Shown here: positions 1 through 5,552 of the stretch, piece after piece | Layout: every line of letters begins with the position of its first letter | Position numbering within the stretch: position 1 is the first letter of the stretch | Notes under the pieces: generated by a model | The model's input: only the letters and a program-made list of their open reading frames with translations | What the model was told of the DNA's origin: nothing | Database searches by the model: none | Made by a program: the position numbers and the translations under genes | Assembly: GCA_023426365.1 (NCBI GenBank) | Contig: JAFAAW010000057.1 | Coordinates: 1 to 6,980 of the forward strand | Direction of reading: 5' to 3' | DNA: 6,980 nt | DNA from: Pseudomonadota bacterium | GTDB taxonomy: Bacteria > Pseudomonadota > Alphaproteobacteria > Rhodospirillales > Magnetospirillaceae

Positions 1-29
1 TGAAAGGTCTCGGGGAGTCAGCGCCAGTG

Positions 30-56
30 TTAGCACTCTCGTCCGAGGAGTGCCAA
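30..56 (-). promoter_or_regulatory. CIRCE operator (HrcA repressor binding site)
   Basis: The sequence is an inverted repeat, TTAGCACTC (30-38), nine bases, then GAGTGCCAA (48-56). This matches the CIRCE consensus TTAGCACTC-N9-GAGTGCTAA in 17 of 18 arm positions with the exact 9-base spacer. CIRCE is known to bind the HrcA repressor, which is released on heat shock, and in alphaproteobacteria it most often precedes groESL. The element lies immediately downstream of a minus-strand promoter (58-86), so the likely start of transcription falls inside the operator. No plus-strand gene follows to the right, so I infer that it controls a leftward operon whose first gene lies beyond position 1. Confidence 0.9.
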
Positions 57-57
57 C

Positions 58-86
58 GATCTAGGAGGGGGTTGGAAAAGAGTCAA
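58..86 (-). promoter_or_regulatory. Leftward promoter overlapping the CIRCE start region
   Basis: Read on the minus strand there is a -35 TTGACT (86-81), a 17-base spacer and a -10-like TAGATC (63-58). Transcription should start near position 51, within the CIRCE repeat, so bound HrcA would block initiation. The surrounding CTTGACT and CCTAGAT also resemble the CTTG and CCTATNT elements of alphaproteobacterial RpoH promoters, so recognition by a heat-shock sigma factor is possible as well. The -10 is a poor match to TATAAT; the operator position is the main support. Confidence 0.6.
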
Positions 87-105
87 GCGCCATGCGCGCG
101 ATTTT

Positions 106-134
106 TGGCTAGCCACGCCCGCGCACCCTGTCAA
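106..134 (-). promoter_or_regulatory. Possible second, upstream leftward promoter
   Basis: On the minus strand there is a perfect -35 TTGACA (134-129), a 17-base spacer and a weak -10 candidate TAGCCA (111-106). It lies 48 bases upstream of the CIRCE-associated promoter and points the same way. If used, it would give a longer leader running through the CIRCE. Only the -35 is convincing. Confidence 0.3.
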
Positions 135-178
135 CCCATTGCAATGACACGAATTTTTTATTATCGGCCGGGGATGCT

Positions 179-201
179 TCCCGCCCTCCAGTGGGGCGGG
201 A
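179..201 (-). terminator. Hairpin just after the BON lipoprotein gene, possible terminator
   Basis: A perfect 8-bp stem, TCCCGCCC (179-186) with GGGCGGGA (194-201), encloses a 7-base loop. It begins 6 bases past the stop codon of the BON gene, where the minus-strand operon ends. No T-run follows on the minus strand, so it is not a classical intrinsic terminator. It may instead protect the 3' end or act together with Rho. Confidence 0.4.
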
Positions 202-207
202 GAGGCG

Positions 208-792
208 TCATTGGGCCACTTGCAGCGCGCTCACCACCCATTTGATCCCGGCCACCTCGCCGGCATCGGCCTTCATGGCGGCGATGGCCTCGGCACTGGG
301 GGCGGCGCCCAGCAGGAAGGCGACGCCGTTGATCACCCGCACCGTGGTCCCGGCCCGCCCCTCGATGCCCAGCGCCTGGCGCACCGCGTCCTCGCGGGCG
401 GGGTCGGCGGCGAAGATGTCCAGCGCCCGGTCCTCGGCCAGCACCAATTCGTTGTGCACGGCGGCGACGCCGGCGGTGGCGGCCGCCGCCTGCTCGGCCT
501 TGCGGCGCTGTTCGGGCTTGATCACCGCCCCCATCAGCAGGGCGCGGCCGCCCCACACCTCGACGGTGACCGCACGATAGGCGCGGCGGTCCAGCTCGGC
601 GATGCGGCGACTGATCTGGGATTTGAGGATGTCGTCCTTGTTGGCCTGGGCGCGCGACCGTTCCAGCCCGGCAAAGGCCTGGGCGGCCGGCATGGCGGCC
701 GGGGTGGCGGCGGCGACCGTGGGGGACGGCGTCTCGGCCGTCTGGCAGGCGGCCAGCAGGGTGACCAGGACCAGAGCGGCAGGACGGCGCAT
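208..792 (-). CDS. Outer-membrane lipoprotein with two BON domains (DolP/OsmY-like)
   Basis: The product has 194 residues. It opens with a lipoprotein signal peptide: arginines at 2-3, a hydrophobic stretch at 5-13, and the lipobox LAAC with the lipidated cysteine at 16. An Ala/Pro/Thr-rich linker (about 20-40) leads to two BON-type domains, roughly 52-121 and 122-192, each with the pattern of a helix, then V-x-V-x-x-G-x-x-L-L-G-A, then helix and strand. BON domains bind phospholipid. Length and architecture match E. coli DolP (YraP), a dual-BON outer-membrane lipoprotein that supports envelope integrity, but OsmY-type proteins are also similar, so I give no symbol. The ATG shares its A with the TGA of the upstream VTT gene (792). 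A GGGGAG Shine-Dalgarno lies 5 bases before the ATG, inside that gene, so translation is probably coupled. It is the last gene of the three-gene set. The open frame continues upstream to 1233, but there it only reads through the VTT gene in another frame. Confidence 0.88.
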   Translation of the reverse strand: MRRPAALVLVTLLAACQTAETPSPTVAAATPAAMPAAQAFAGLERSRAQANKDDILKSQISRRIAELDRRAYRAVTVEVWGGRALLMGAVIKPEQRRKAEQAAAATAGVAAVHNELVLAEDRALDIFAADPAREDAVRQALGIEGRAGTTVRVINGVAFLLGAAPSAEAIAAMKADAGEVAGIKWVVSALQVAQ

Positions 793-1499
793 CAATTCTC
801 CCCTTCTTCCTCGTCCGGCAGCCCCTTGGCGGCGCGGGTGCGGCGCCACAGCCAGATGCCCAGCACGGTGGACCCCACGAACAATACGCCCGACAGCGTC
901 CACGACACCATCTTGTCCAGTTCGAACCCGGCGCCGGCCAGCACGAACACGGCGGTTTGCGGCACGTAGCCCACCGCCGAGCCGGCGAAGAACGGCAGCG
1001 CCCGCACCCCCGACACGCCGGCGGCCACGTTGGTGGTGCCGTTGTGCGACAGGGGCGACAGGCGCAGGACCACCGCCATGGTGAATTCGTTGCCGGCCAG
1101 GAAGGAATCGATGCGCGCGATCTTGTCGGGGAAGCGGCGGGTCAGCGCGTCGCGGCCGATGAAGCGGGCGTAGAAGAAGGTGGTCAGCGACCCCAGCAGG
1201 GTGGACAGCAGCGCCAGCGCCATCCCCATCCACGGCCCGAAGGCATAGGCCGCGCCGAACGCCACCGCCTGCCGCGGCAGGCCGATGGCGACCACCACCG
1301 ACCCCATCAGCAGGAACAGCGCCTCGCCATAAAGGCCCTGCTGTCCGCGCACCGCCTGATCGACCCAGCCGGTGTTGAGCATGGTCTTGATGCCGACCAC
1401 CTCGAACAGCCAGCCGACGCCCACCAGGGTGGCGATCAACACTAGGCCGCGCACGATGACGCGCGGATCCAGCAAGGGGTGACGCTTGCGCGCGCTCAC
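792..1499 (-). CDS. TVP38/TMEM64 (VTT/DedA superfamily) inner-membrane protein
   Basis: With the GTG start at 1499 the product has 235 residues. Hydrophobic segments lie at about 14-36, 59-83, 90-112, 140-164, 167-190 and 200-218, with a basic start (SARKRH) and an acidic tail (DEEEGEN). The core carries VTT (SNARE-associated, PF09335-type) features: GLPRQAVAFGAAYAFG (73-88), a glycine-rich segment ending FYARFIGRD (109-117), and RLSPLSHNGTTNVAAGVSG (146-164), where Arg, Pro and Asn sit in the re-entrant loop. VTT proteins include the DedA/UptA lipid carriers and the eukaryotic scramblases TMEM41B and VMP1, so a lipid-flipping role is plausible but inferred. The GTG overlaps the TGA of the upstream glycosyltransferase as GTGA, a classic 4-base coupling overlap. 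An upstream GTG at 1544 would add 15 residues without a better ribosome site. Its stop overlaps the ATG of the BON gene by one base. Confidence 0.88.
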   Translation of the reverse strand: MSARKRHPLLDPRVIVRGLVLIATLVGVGWLFEVVGIKTMLNTGWVDQAVRGQQGLYGEALFLLMGSVVVAIGLPRQAVAFGAAYAFGPWMGMALALLSTLLGSLTTFFYARFIGRDALTRRFPDKIARIDSFLAGNEFTMAVVLRLSPLSHNGTTNVAAGVSGVRALPFFAGSAVGYVPQTAVFVLAGAGFELDKMVSWTLSGVLFVGSTVLGIWLWRRTRAAKGLPDEEEGEN

Positions 1500-2236
1500 G
1501 ATTGGGGTTCGACGACCGGGTTGCGCGACCGCCGCATCAGCCACATGACGCCCAGCAGGTCGGGCACGCCCACCAGGGCGCGACGCAGGTTGCTGTAATT
1601 GGAGGCGCCCGCACCGCGCGGCCGGTGGTTGACCTTGACCGACACCACCTTGCCGCCGGCGCGGATGGTGAGCGCCGGCAGATAGCGGTGCATGTGGTCG
1701 AAACGCGGCAGGTCGAGGAACAGGTCGCGCGGAAACAGCTTGGACCCGCAGCCGGTGTCGGGCGTGTCGTCCTTCAGGCAGGCGACGCGGATGGCGTTGG
1801 CCGCCTTGGACGCCCAGCGGCGCGAGGCGGTGTCCTTGCGGTTGGCGCGCCAGCCGGCGATCAGCAGTTTGGCCCGCGTCGCCTCGGGTTCGGCGCGCCA
1901 GCGTTCCAGCATGTTGGGAATGTCGGCCGGGTCGTTCTGGCCGTCGCCGTCCAGCATGGCGATCAGCGGCGCGCGGGCCGCCTTGACGGCGGTGGCGATG
2001 GCCTGGCTCTGGCCGCAGCTTGCGCGGTGGCGAAGCGAGCGCAGGCGCGGGAAGCGCGCCTTGGCCTCGGCCAGCCGGGCCGGCGTGGCGTCGGTCGAGC
2101 CGTCGTCCACATAGATGACCTCGAAGTCCACCTTGCCCTCGAGGGCGGCGTGGATTTCCTCCACCAGGGCCAGGATGTTGTCGGCCTCGTTCTTGACGGG
2201 GATGACGACGGCGAGTTCGGGAGCGGTGGCGGTCAT
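1496..2236 (-). CDS. Family 2 glycosyltransferase, polyprenyl-phosphate sugar transferase-like
   Basis: The product has 246 residues with a complete GT-A fold pattern: VVIPVKNEADNI (10-21), nucleotide-sugar-binding VDDGSTD (43-49), and metal-binding LDGDGQNDP (95-103), a DXD-like variant of the DADLQ motif of dolichol-phosphate mannose synthases. GSKLF (164-168) and the RPRGAGASNYS segment (205-215) also match DPM1-like GT2 enzymes, which transfer a sugar from a nucleotide donor to polyprenyl phosphate on the cytoplasmic face. There is no clear C-terminal membrane anchor, only a short hydrophobic stretch at about 221-234, so it may attach through a partner. Donor and acceptor cannot be read from sequence. 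A weak AGGG lies 11 bases before the ATG. The gene begins 66 bases after accA, beyond a hairpin, and its TGA overlaps the GTG of the VTT gene. I am confident of the family and less so of the polyprenyl substrate. Confidence 0.9.
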   Translation of the reverse strand: MTATAPELAVVIPVKNEADNILALVEEIHAALEGKVDFEVIYVDDGSTDATPARLAEAKARFPRLRSLRHRASCGQSQAIATAVKAARAPLIAMLDGDGQNDPADIPNMLERWRAEPEATRAKLLIAGWRANRKDTASRRWASKAANAIRVACLKDDTPDTGCGSKLFPRDLFLDLPRFDHMHRYLPALTIRAGGKVVSVKVNHRPRGAGASNYSNLRRALVGVPDLLGVMWLMRRSRNPVVEPQS

Positions 2237-2257
2237 GGAAGATCGTGCCCTAATAAC

Positions 2258-2287
2258 AGCGTCGCCCCCATCATAGGGAGCGACGCT
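2258..2287 (-). terminator. Hairpin between accA and the glycosyltransferase: terminator or attenuator
   Basis: A perfect 8-bp stem, AGCGTCGC (2258-2265) with GCGACGCT (2280-2287), is extended after one mismatch by CCC/GGG (2267-2269 with 2276-2278) around a 6-base loop ATCATA. On the minus strand it starts 15 bases past the accA stop and is followed by GTTATTAG, a short and imperfect T-rich tail. This could end the accA transcript fully or partly, and so set the level of the downstream trio. Only about 21 bases remain between it and the glycosyltransferase ATG. Confidence 0.5.
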
Positions 2288-2302
2288 TACCCATGGGTTG
2301 CG

Positions 2303-3256
2303 TCAGGCCAGCCCGACCCGGCCCATTTCCAGGAACTTGTCGCGCCGGCGCGCCCGCAGCACCCCGCCATCCACGCCGACCTGATCGTGCAACGCTTCGT
2401 CCAGCGCCTGCGACAGGGTCTGCATGGTCAGGTCGGGATTGCGATGGGCGCCGCCCAGCGGCTCGGCCACCACCTGATCGATGACGCCCAGGCGGTGCAG
2501 ATCCTGGGCAGTCAGCTTCAACGCCTCGGCGGCGTCCTTGGCGTTCTCGCCCGAGCGCCACAGGATCGAGGCGCAGCCTTCGGGGCTGATCACCGAATAG
2601 ATGGCGTGCTCCAGCATCAGCACCGCATTGGCGGCGGCCAGCGCGATGGCGCCGCCCGAACCGCCCTCGCCGATGATGACGGAGACGAACGGCGTGCGGA
2701 TGTCCAGGCAGGTCTCGATGGAGCGCGCGATGGCCTCGGCCTGGCCGCGCGCCTCGGCATCGACGCCGGGATAGGCGCCGGCGGTGTCCACCAGGGTGAT
2801 CACCGGCAGGCTGAACTGGTCGGCCATTTCCATCAGGCGCTTGGCCTTGCGGTAGCCCTCGGGCTTGGCCATGCCGAAATTGTGCCGCAGGCGCGATTCG
2901 GTGTCGTGCCCCTTCTCGTGGCCCATCACCACCACCGACTGGCCGCGGAAGCGGCCCAGGCCGCCGACGATGGCCTTGTCCTCGCCGAAGCAGCGGTCGC
3001 CCGCCAGCGGCGTGAAGTCACTGATCAGCGACTTGATGATGGTGAGCGCGTGCGGCCGTTCCGGGTGGCGCGCCACCTGGGTCTTCTGCCACGGGGTGAG
3101 CTTGGCGTAGGTCGAGCGCAACAGCTTGTCGACCTTGGCCTGAAGACGGGCGACCTCTTCGGCGATGTTGACGTCGCCGTTATCCGCGAGGTGCCGCAGC
3201 TCTTCGATCTTGCCCTCGAGCTCGGCGATGGGCTTTTCAAATTCAAGGATATGCAT
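2303..3256 (-). CDS. accA: Acetyl-CoA carboxylase carboxyltransferase subunit alpha
   Basis: AccA pairs with AccD to form the carboxyltransferase half of acetyl-CoA carboxylase. This moves the carboxyl group from biotin on AccB to acetyl-CoA, giving malonyl-CoA, the first committed step of fatty-acid synthesis in the cytoplasm. The 317-residue product has the full family length (E. coli 319). It starts with the typical LEFEKPIAELEGKIEELR helix (4-21), followed by LTPWQKTQVARHPERP (53-68), the crotonase-type core VDTAGAYPG (156-164), the GEGGSGGA oxyanion-loop glycines (197-203) and ISPEGCASILW (223-233). All are intact. Before the ATG there is no Shine-Dalgarno (the bases are CCTCCCC), but a candidate promoter ends only 8 bases upstream, suggesting a leaderless mRNA. 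It is flanked by hairpins on both sides, so it is probably its own unit with some readthrough into the glycosyltransferase. accD is not in the window. Confidence 0.98.
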   Translation of the reverse strand: MHILEFEKPIAELEGKIEELRHLADNGDVNIAEEVARLQAKVDKLLRSTYAKLTPWQKTQVARHPERPHALTIIKSLISDFTPLAGDRCFGEDKAIVGGLGRFRGQSVVVMGHEKGHDTESRLRHNFGMAKPEGYRKAKRLMEMADQFSLPVITLVDTAGAYPGVDAEARGQAEAIARSIETCLDIRTPFVSVIIGEGGSGGAIALAAANAVLMLEHAIYSVISPEGCASILWRSGENAKDAAEALKLTAQDLHRLGVIDQVVAEPLGGAHRNPDLTMQTLSQALDEALHDQVGVDGGVLRARRRDKFLEMGRVGLA

Positions 3257-3264
3257 GGGGAGGT

Positions 3265-3292
3265 TTCATACCACAGCCGCCGCCCGGAGCAA
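3265..3292 (-). promoter_or_regulatory. Candidate accA promoter, positioned for a leaderless transcript
   Basis: On the minus strand there is a -35 TTGCTC (3292-3287), a 16-base spacer and a -10 TATGAA (3270-3265) preceded by TGG, an extended -10 signature. The expected start of transcription is near 3259-3257, and the accA ATG begins at 3256. The -35 hexamer is identical to that of the slt promoter candidate (5365-5360). Both hexamers are partial matches, so this rests on spacing plus the absence of a ribosome site. Confidence 0.45.
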
Positions 3293-3342
3293 GAAAAAGC
3301 GCGCACGCACGGGGCGGCCGATCACGGATTTGGAAAAGGAAT

Positions 3343-3373
3343 GGGGCGGCCCACGGCGTCCTGGGGCCGCCCC
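3343..3373 (-). terminator. Intrinsic-type terminator downstream of slt
   Basis: A perfect 10-bp GC stem, GGGGCGGCCC (3343-3352) with GGGCCGCCCC (3364-3373), has an 11-base loop. On the minus strand it is followed by ATTCCTTTTCC, a moderately T-rich tail. It lies 80 bases past the slt stop codon and upstream of the accA promoter, where a terminator separating the two genes is expected. The T-tract is interrupted by C residues, so efficiency is uncertain. Confidence 0.55.
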
Positions 3374-3411
3374 CGCTTGGTCCGGCCGACAGGCGGCCAG
3401 CTGCGCAAGTC

Positions 3412-3430
3412 CCGACCGCCGGGCGGTCGG
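3412..3430 (-). repeat. Short GC-rich palindrome right after the slt stop
   Basis: CCGACCGCC (3412-3420) and GGCGGTCGG (3422-3430) are perfect inverted copies separated by a single base. As RNA they would form an 8-bp stem with a 3-base loop. It begins 23 bases past the slt stop on the minus strand and has no T-run after it. It could stabilise the 3' end, pause polymerase before the terminator at 3343-3373, or bind a protein. Confidence 0.45.
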
Positions 3431-3453
3431 ATGGAAGACCGGCGGCAAGGCGA

Positions 3454-5286
3454 TCAGATAGGAGACCCCTTGCGGCGCGGTACCGGATCGAAGCCTTCGT
3501 ACAGCGGCCAGGCGCCGGCGGCGACGGCCTCGAGCGACGGCGATTGCTGGCCCATGCGCGACCGGTAGATCCAGAAATTGGTCATCACCCGCTCGACGAA
3601 GGCGCGGGTTTCGCGCGCCGGCAGGCTTTCGATGAACAGCAACGGATCGTTGTTGTGCTTCATCCCCGCCAGCCACTGGCCCAGCTTGCCCGGACCGGCA
3701 TTGTAGGCGGCGGCCAGCATCAGCAGATTGCCGTTGACCGGCTCCTCCGCCAGCAGCTTGTTCAGGTATTTCTGGCCCAGGCCCAGGTTCAGCTCCGGCT
3801 CGTGCAGCTTGTCGCGCACGTGCTGGCCGGCGATGGACACGGCGGTGGCCGGCATCAACTGCATCAGGCCCGAGGCGCCGGCGCCGCTTTTGGCCTTGGG
3901 GTTGAACGACGATTCCTGGCGCACGAAGGCATAGACCAGGGCCTTGTCCAACTGCCAGCCGCCGCGCGGGGTCCAGTCCGGTACCGGATAGGCGGCGGCG
4001 TCGTTGACCAGTCCGGGCGCGATGCCGCCCAGCCGCAGCGCCAGGGCGGGCATGCCGCCGGCCTGGGCCAGCACCAGCATGGACTGGCGCAGGGTCTTGG
4101 TGGCGCGCGGATAGATCTTGCGCAGCTCCTCCTCGGCGCCTTGGTTGTCGCCCAGTTGCAGCAAGGCCAGGGCGCGGCGGGTGCCGGGCACCCGCATCAG
4201 CACGTCGGCGTCGGCCTCGGTGAAGGGCGGCGTCTCCCACGAGAACAGGGTGTCGTAACCCAGCGTCTGGCGGGCCAGCAGGCCATAGAAGGTGCGCGGA
4301 TAGGTGGCCGCGATCTCCAGCCAGTGGTTCACCACCTCGGGGCGGCGCGACACCAGGTTGGAACGCGCGGCCCAGAAGGCGGCGGCCGACACCATCCACG
4401 GGCTGGCATCGTCGCGGTTGGCGATTTCCTCGAAATGACGGCGGGCGTCCTCGGGCTTGCCCATGCGCCACTGCGCCAGGCCGGCCACCCAATGGGCGGC
4501 GGGGAATTCCGCGCCCGAACGCTCGGCCACCTGGGTGGCCCAGGCGATGGCCTCGGCATCACGGCCGCCGGCGAAATGGTCGGCGGCCAGGGCCAGCTTC
4601 AGCTCGTCCACGTCCACGCGCTCGAATGCTTTCGCGTCGGCGCCGGTGATCAGCGCCAGCGCGGCGGCCTGATCGCCCTTCCTCAGAAGGGTGCGGAACT
4701 TGGCCTTGAGCGCGCGGGCCTTGGGGCTGCCGCGCTCGGCATCGAACACGCCGGCCTCCCAATTGGCGCCGTCGTCGGAGGTGTCGATGCCGGTGCCGCG
4801 CAGGTAGCCCCTGACCGGCGCCTTGATGGCGCCGAAGCCCTTGACCCCCTTGGAGGTCGCCAGCTTATGGATGGATTCCGCCTGGGGCAGCTCGGCATAT
4901 TCGGCCATCCAGGCGCGCAGCTCCTGGTACTTGGGCTTGGCGCCCGGCTTCAGGTAGCGCGCGGCCAGCACATGGCCCTTGAGAACGTCGTCATTGACCC
5001 GGGCCAGCTCGCGGTCGGCGGCGGCCACCTGGCCATCGGCCTGCAGCTTGAGGGCGCGGGCATAAGCGTCAACGTCCGCCGCGGAAAGCGGACGGGGCAG
5101 CGGGGCGACACGGGCTTCGCGCCCGATGCCGGGCATCACCGCCGCAGTCAGAGTGCCCTCGCCGCCGGGGGCCGCAGCGATCTGCTGCGCCACCGCACCC
5201 CTCAGGGTGGTCGGCTCACCGGCGAGGGCCGGAAAATGCACGGCCATGATCGCCATCATCACGGCCGGGAGGAGCCTGTCGCGCAA
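3454..5286 (-). CDS. slt: Soluble lytic murein transglycosylase (Slt70-like)
   Basis: This periplasmic enzyme cleaves the MurNAc-GlcNAc bond of peptidoglycan without hydrolysis, leaving 1,6-anhydroMurNAc ends, for wall turnover and remodelling. From the TTG start the product has 610 residues (E. coli Slt 645). A signal peptide occupies 1-22: RDR, then a hydrophobic stretch, then likely cleavage after ALA before GEP. A long alpha-helical repeat region (about 60-435) corresponds to the U/L superhelix of Slt70. The catalytic SLT domain (about 443-590) shows AFVRQESSFNPKAK with the acid glutamate at 458, GASGLMQLMPATA (470-482) and AAYNAGPGK (526-534). I prefer TTG at 5286 because AGAGGAGAA ends 6 bases before it. 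The ATG at 5319 would add 11 residues, has no Shine-Dalgarno and lies only about 11 bases from the predicted transcription start. Two hairpins follow the stop. The family is certain; the exact Slt subtype is less so. Confidence 0.93.
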   Translation of the reverse strand: MRDRLLPAVMMAIMAVHFPALAGEPTTLRGAVAQQIAAAPGGEGTLTAAVMPGIGREARVAPLPRPLSAADVDAYARALKLQADGQVAAADRELARVNDDVLKGHVLAARYLKPGAKPKYQELRAWMAEYAELPQAESIHKLATSKGVKGFGAIKAPVRGYLRGTGIDTSDDGANWEAGVFDAERGSPKARALKAKFRTLLRKGDQAAALALITGADAKAFERVDVDELKLALAADHFAGGRDAEAIAWATQVAERSGAEFPAAHWVAGLAQWRMGKPEDARRHFEEIANRDDASPWMVSAAAFWAARSNLVSRRPEVVNHWLEIAATYPRTFYGLLARQTLGYDTLFSWETPPFTEADADVLMRVPGTRRALALLQLGDNQGAEEELRKIYPRATKTLRQSMLVLAQAGGMPALALRLGGIAPGLVNDAAAYPVPDWTPRGGWQLDKALVYAFVRQESSFNPKAKSGAGASGLMQLMPATAVSIAGQHVRDKLHEPELNLGLGQKYLNKLLAEEPVNGNLLMLAAAYNAGPGKLGQWLAGMKHNNDPLLFIESLPARETRAFVERVMTNFWIYRSRMGQQSPSLEAVAAGAWPLYEGFDPVPRRKGSPI

Positions 5287-5293
5287 GGCTGTT

Positions 5294-5300
5294 CTCCTCT
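5294..5300 (-). promoter_or_regulatory. Strong ribosome binding site that fixes the slt start
   Basis: The minus strand reads AGAGGAG here, continuing as AA (5293-5292), the best Shine-Dalgarno in the window. AGGAG ends 7 bases before the TTG at 5286-5284. It lies inside the longer frame that would start at ATG 5319, so it favours the shorter product, whose N-terminus is a normal-length signal peptide. Confidence 0.75.
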
Positions 5301-5336
5301 GGTGGTTAATCGGAAACATCGAACTGTCTGCGCAGT

Positions 5337-5365
5337 TTTATAAATGACCGACGGCGCAGGAGCAA
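5337..5365 (-). promoter_or_regulatory. Sigma-70-type promoter for slt
   Basis: On the minus strand there is a -35 TTGCTC (5365-5360), an ideal 17-base spacer and a -10 TATAAA (5342-5337), matching TATAAT in five of six positions. The predicted start near 5330 gives a leader of about 44 bases to the TTG start, enough to hold the AGAGGAG ribosome site. In the rest of the 5287-5552 gap I see only a weak imperfect hairpin (5428-5446) and no gene. Confidence 0.6.
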
Positions 5366-5552
5366 CCCCCGAAAGATGGGACAAAGAAGGGGCATGCGAA
5401 TTATTCATTCTCTTCAATGCCTTAGCCGCACACATGGGATGTGCGCATTACCCCATTTGCGTCAATCGGGCTTATCGATGACGCCGATTTGTGGCGAGGA
5501 AATGGCGATCATGACCCGCCCATCGGCGCGCCGCGAAGCGCCGCCGCGGGCG

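Noticed and set aside
27..245. 72-residue plus-strand frame across the CIRCE region
   Set aside because: It crosses the operator, two promoter candidates and a hairpin, has no ribosome site, and its product has no recognisable features.
793..1233. Upstream extension of the BON lipoprotein frame
   Set aside because: The added part overlaps the VTT gene in another frame and would bury the lipoprotein signal peptide, which starts cleanly at ATG 792 with a Shine-Dalgarno.
1502..3568. 688-residue open frame on the plus strand
   Set aside because: It runs antisense to accA and the glycosyltransferase, whose motifs are complete. Its product is a His/Gln/Gly/Arg-rich string with no domain, as expected from reading GC-rich genes backwards.
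3544..5343. 599-residue open frame on the plus strand
   Set aside because: It is antisense to slt, is low in complexity (Gly, His, Gln, Leu), and has no recognisable fold; the minus strand codes a full SLT enzyme.
5516..5552. Hairpin directly after the glycosylase stop
   Set aside because: The stem is short with a bulge and no T-run follows on the minus strand. Such pairings are common in sequence this rich in GC.
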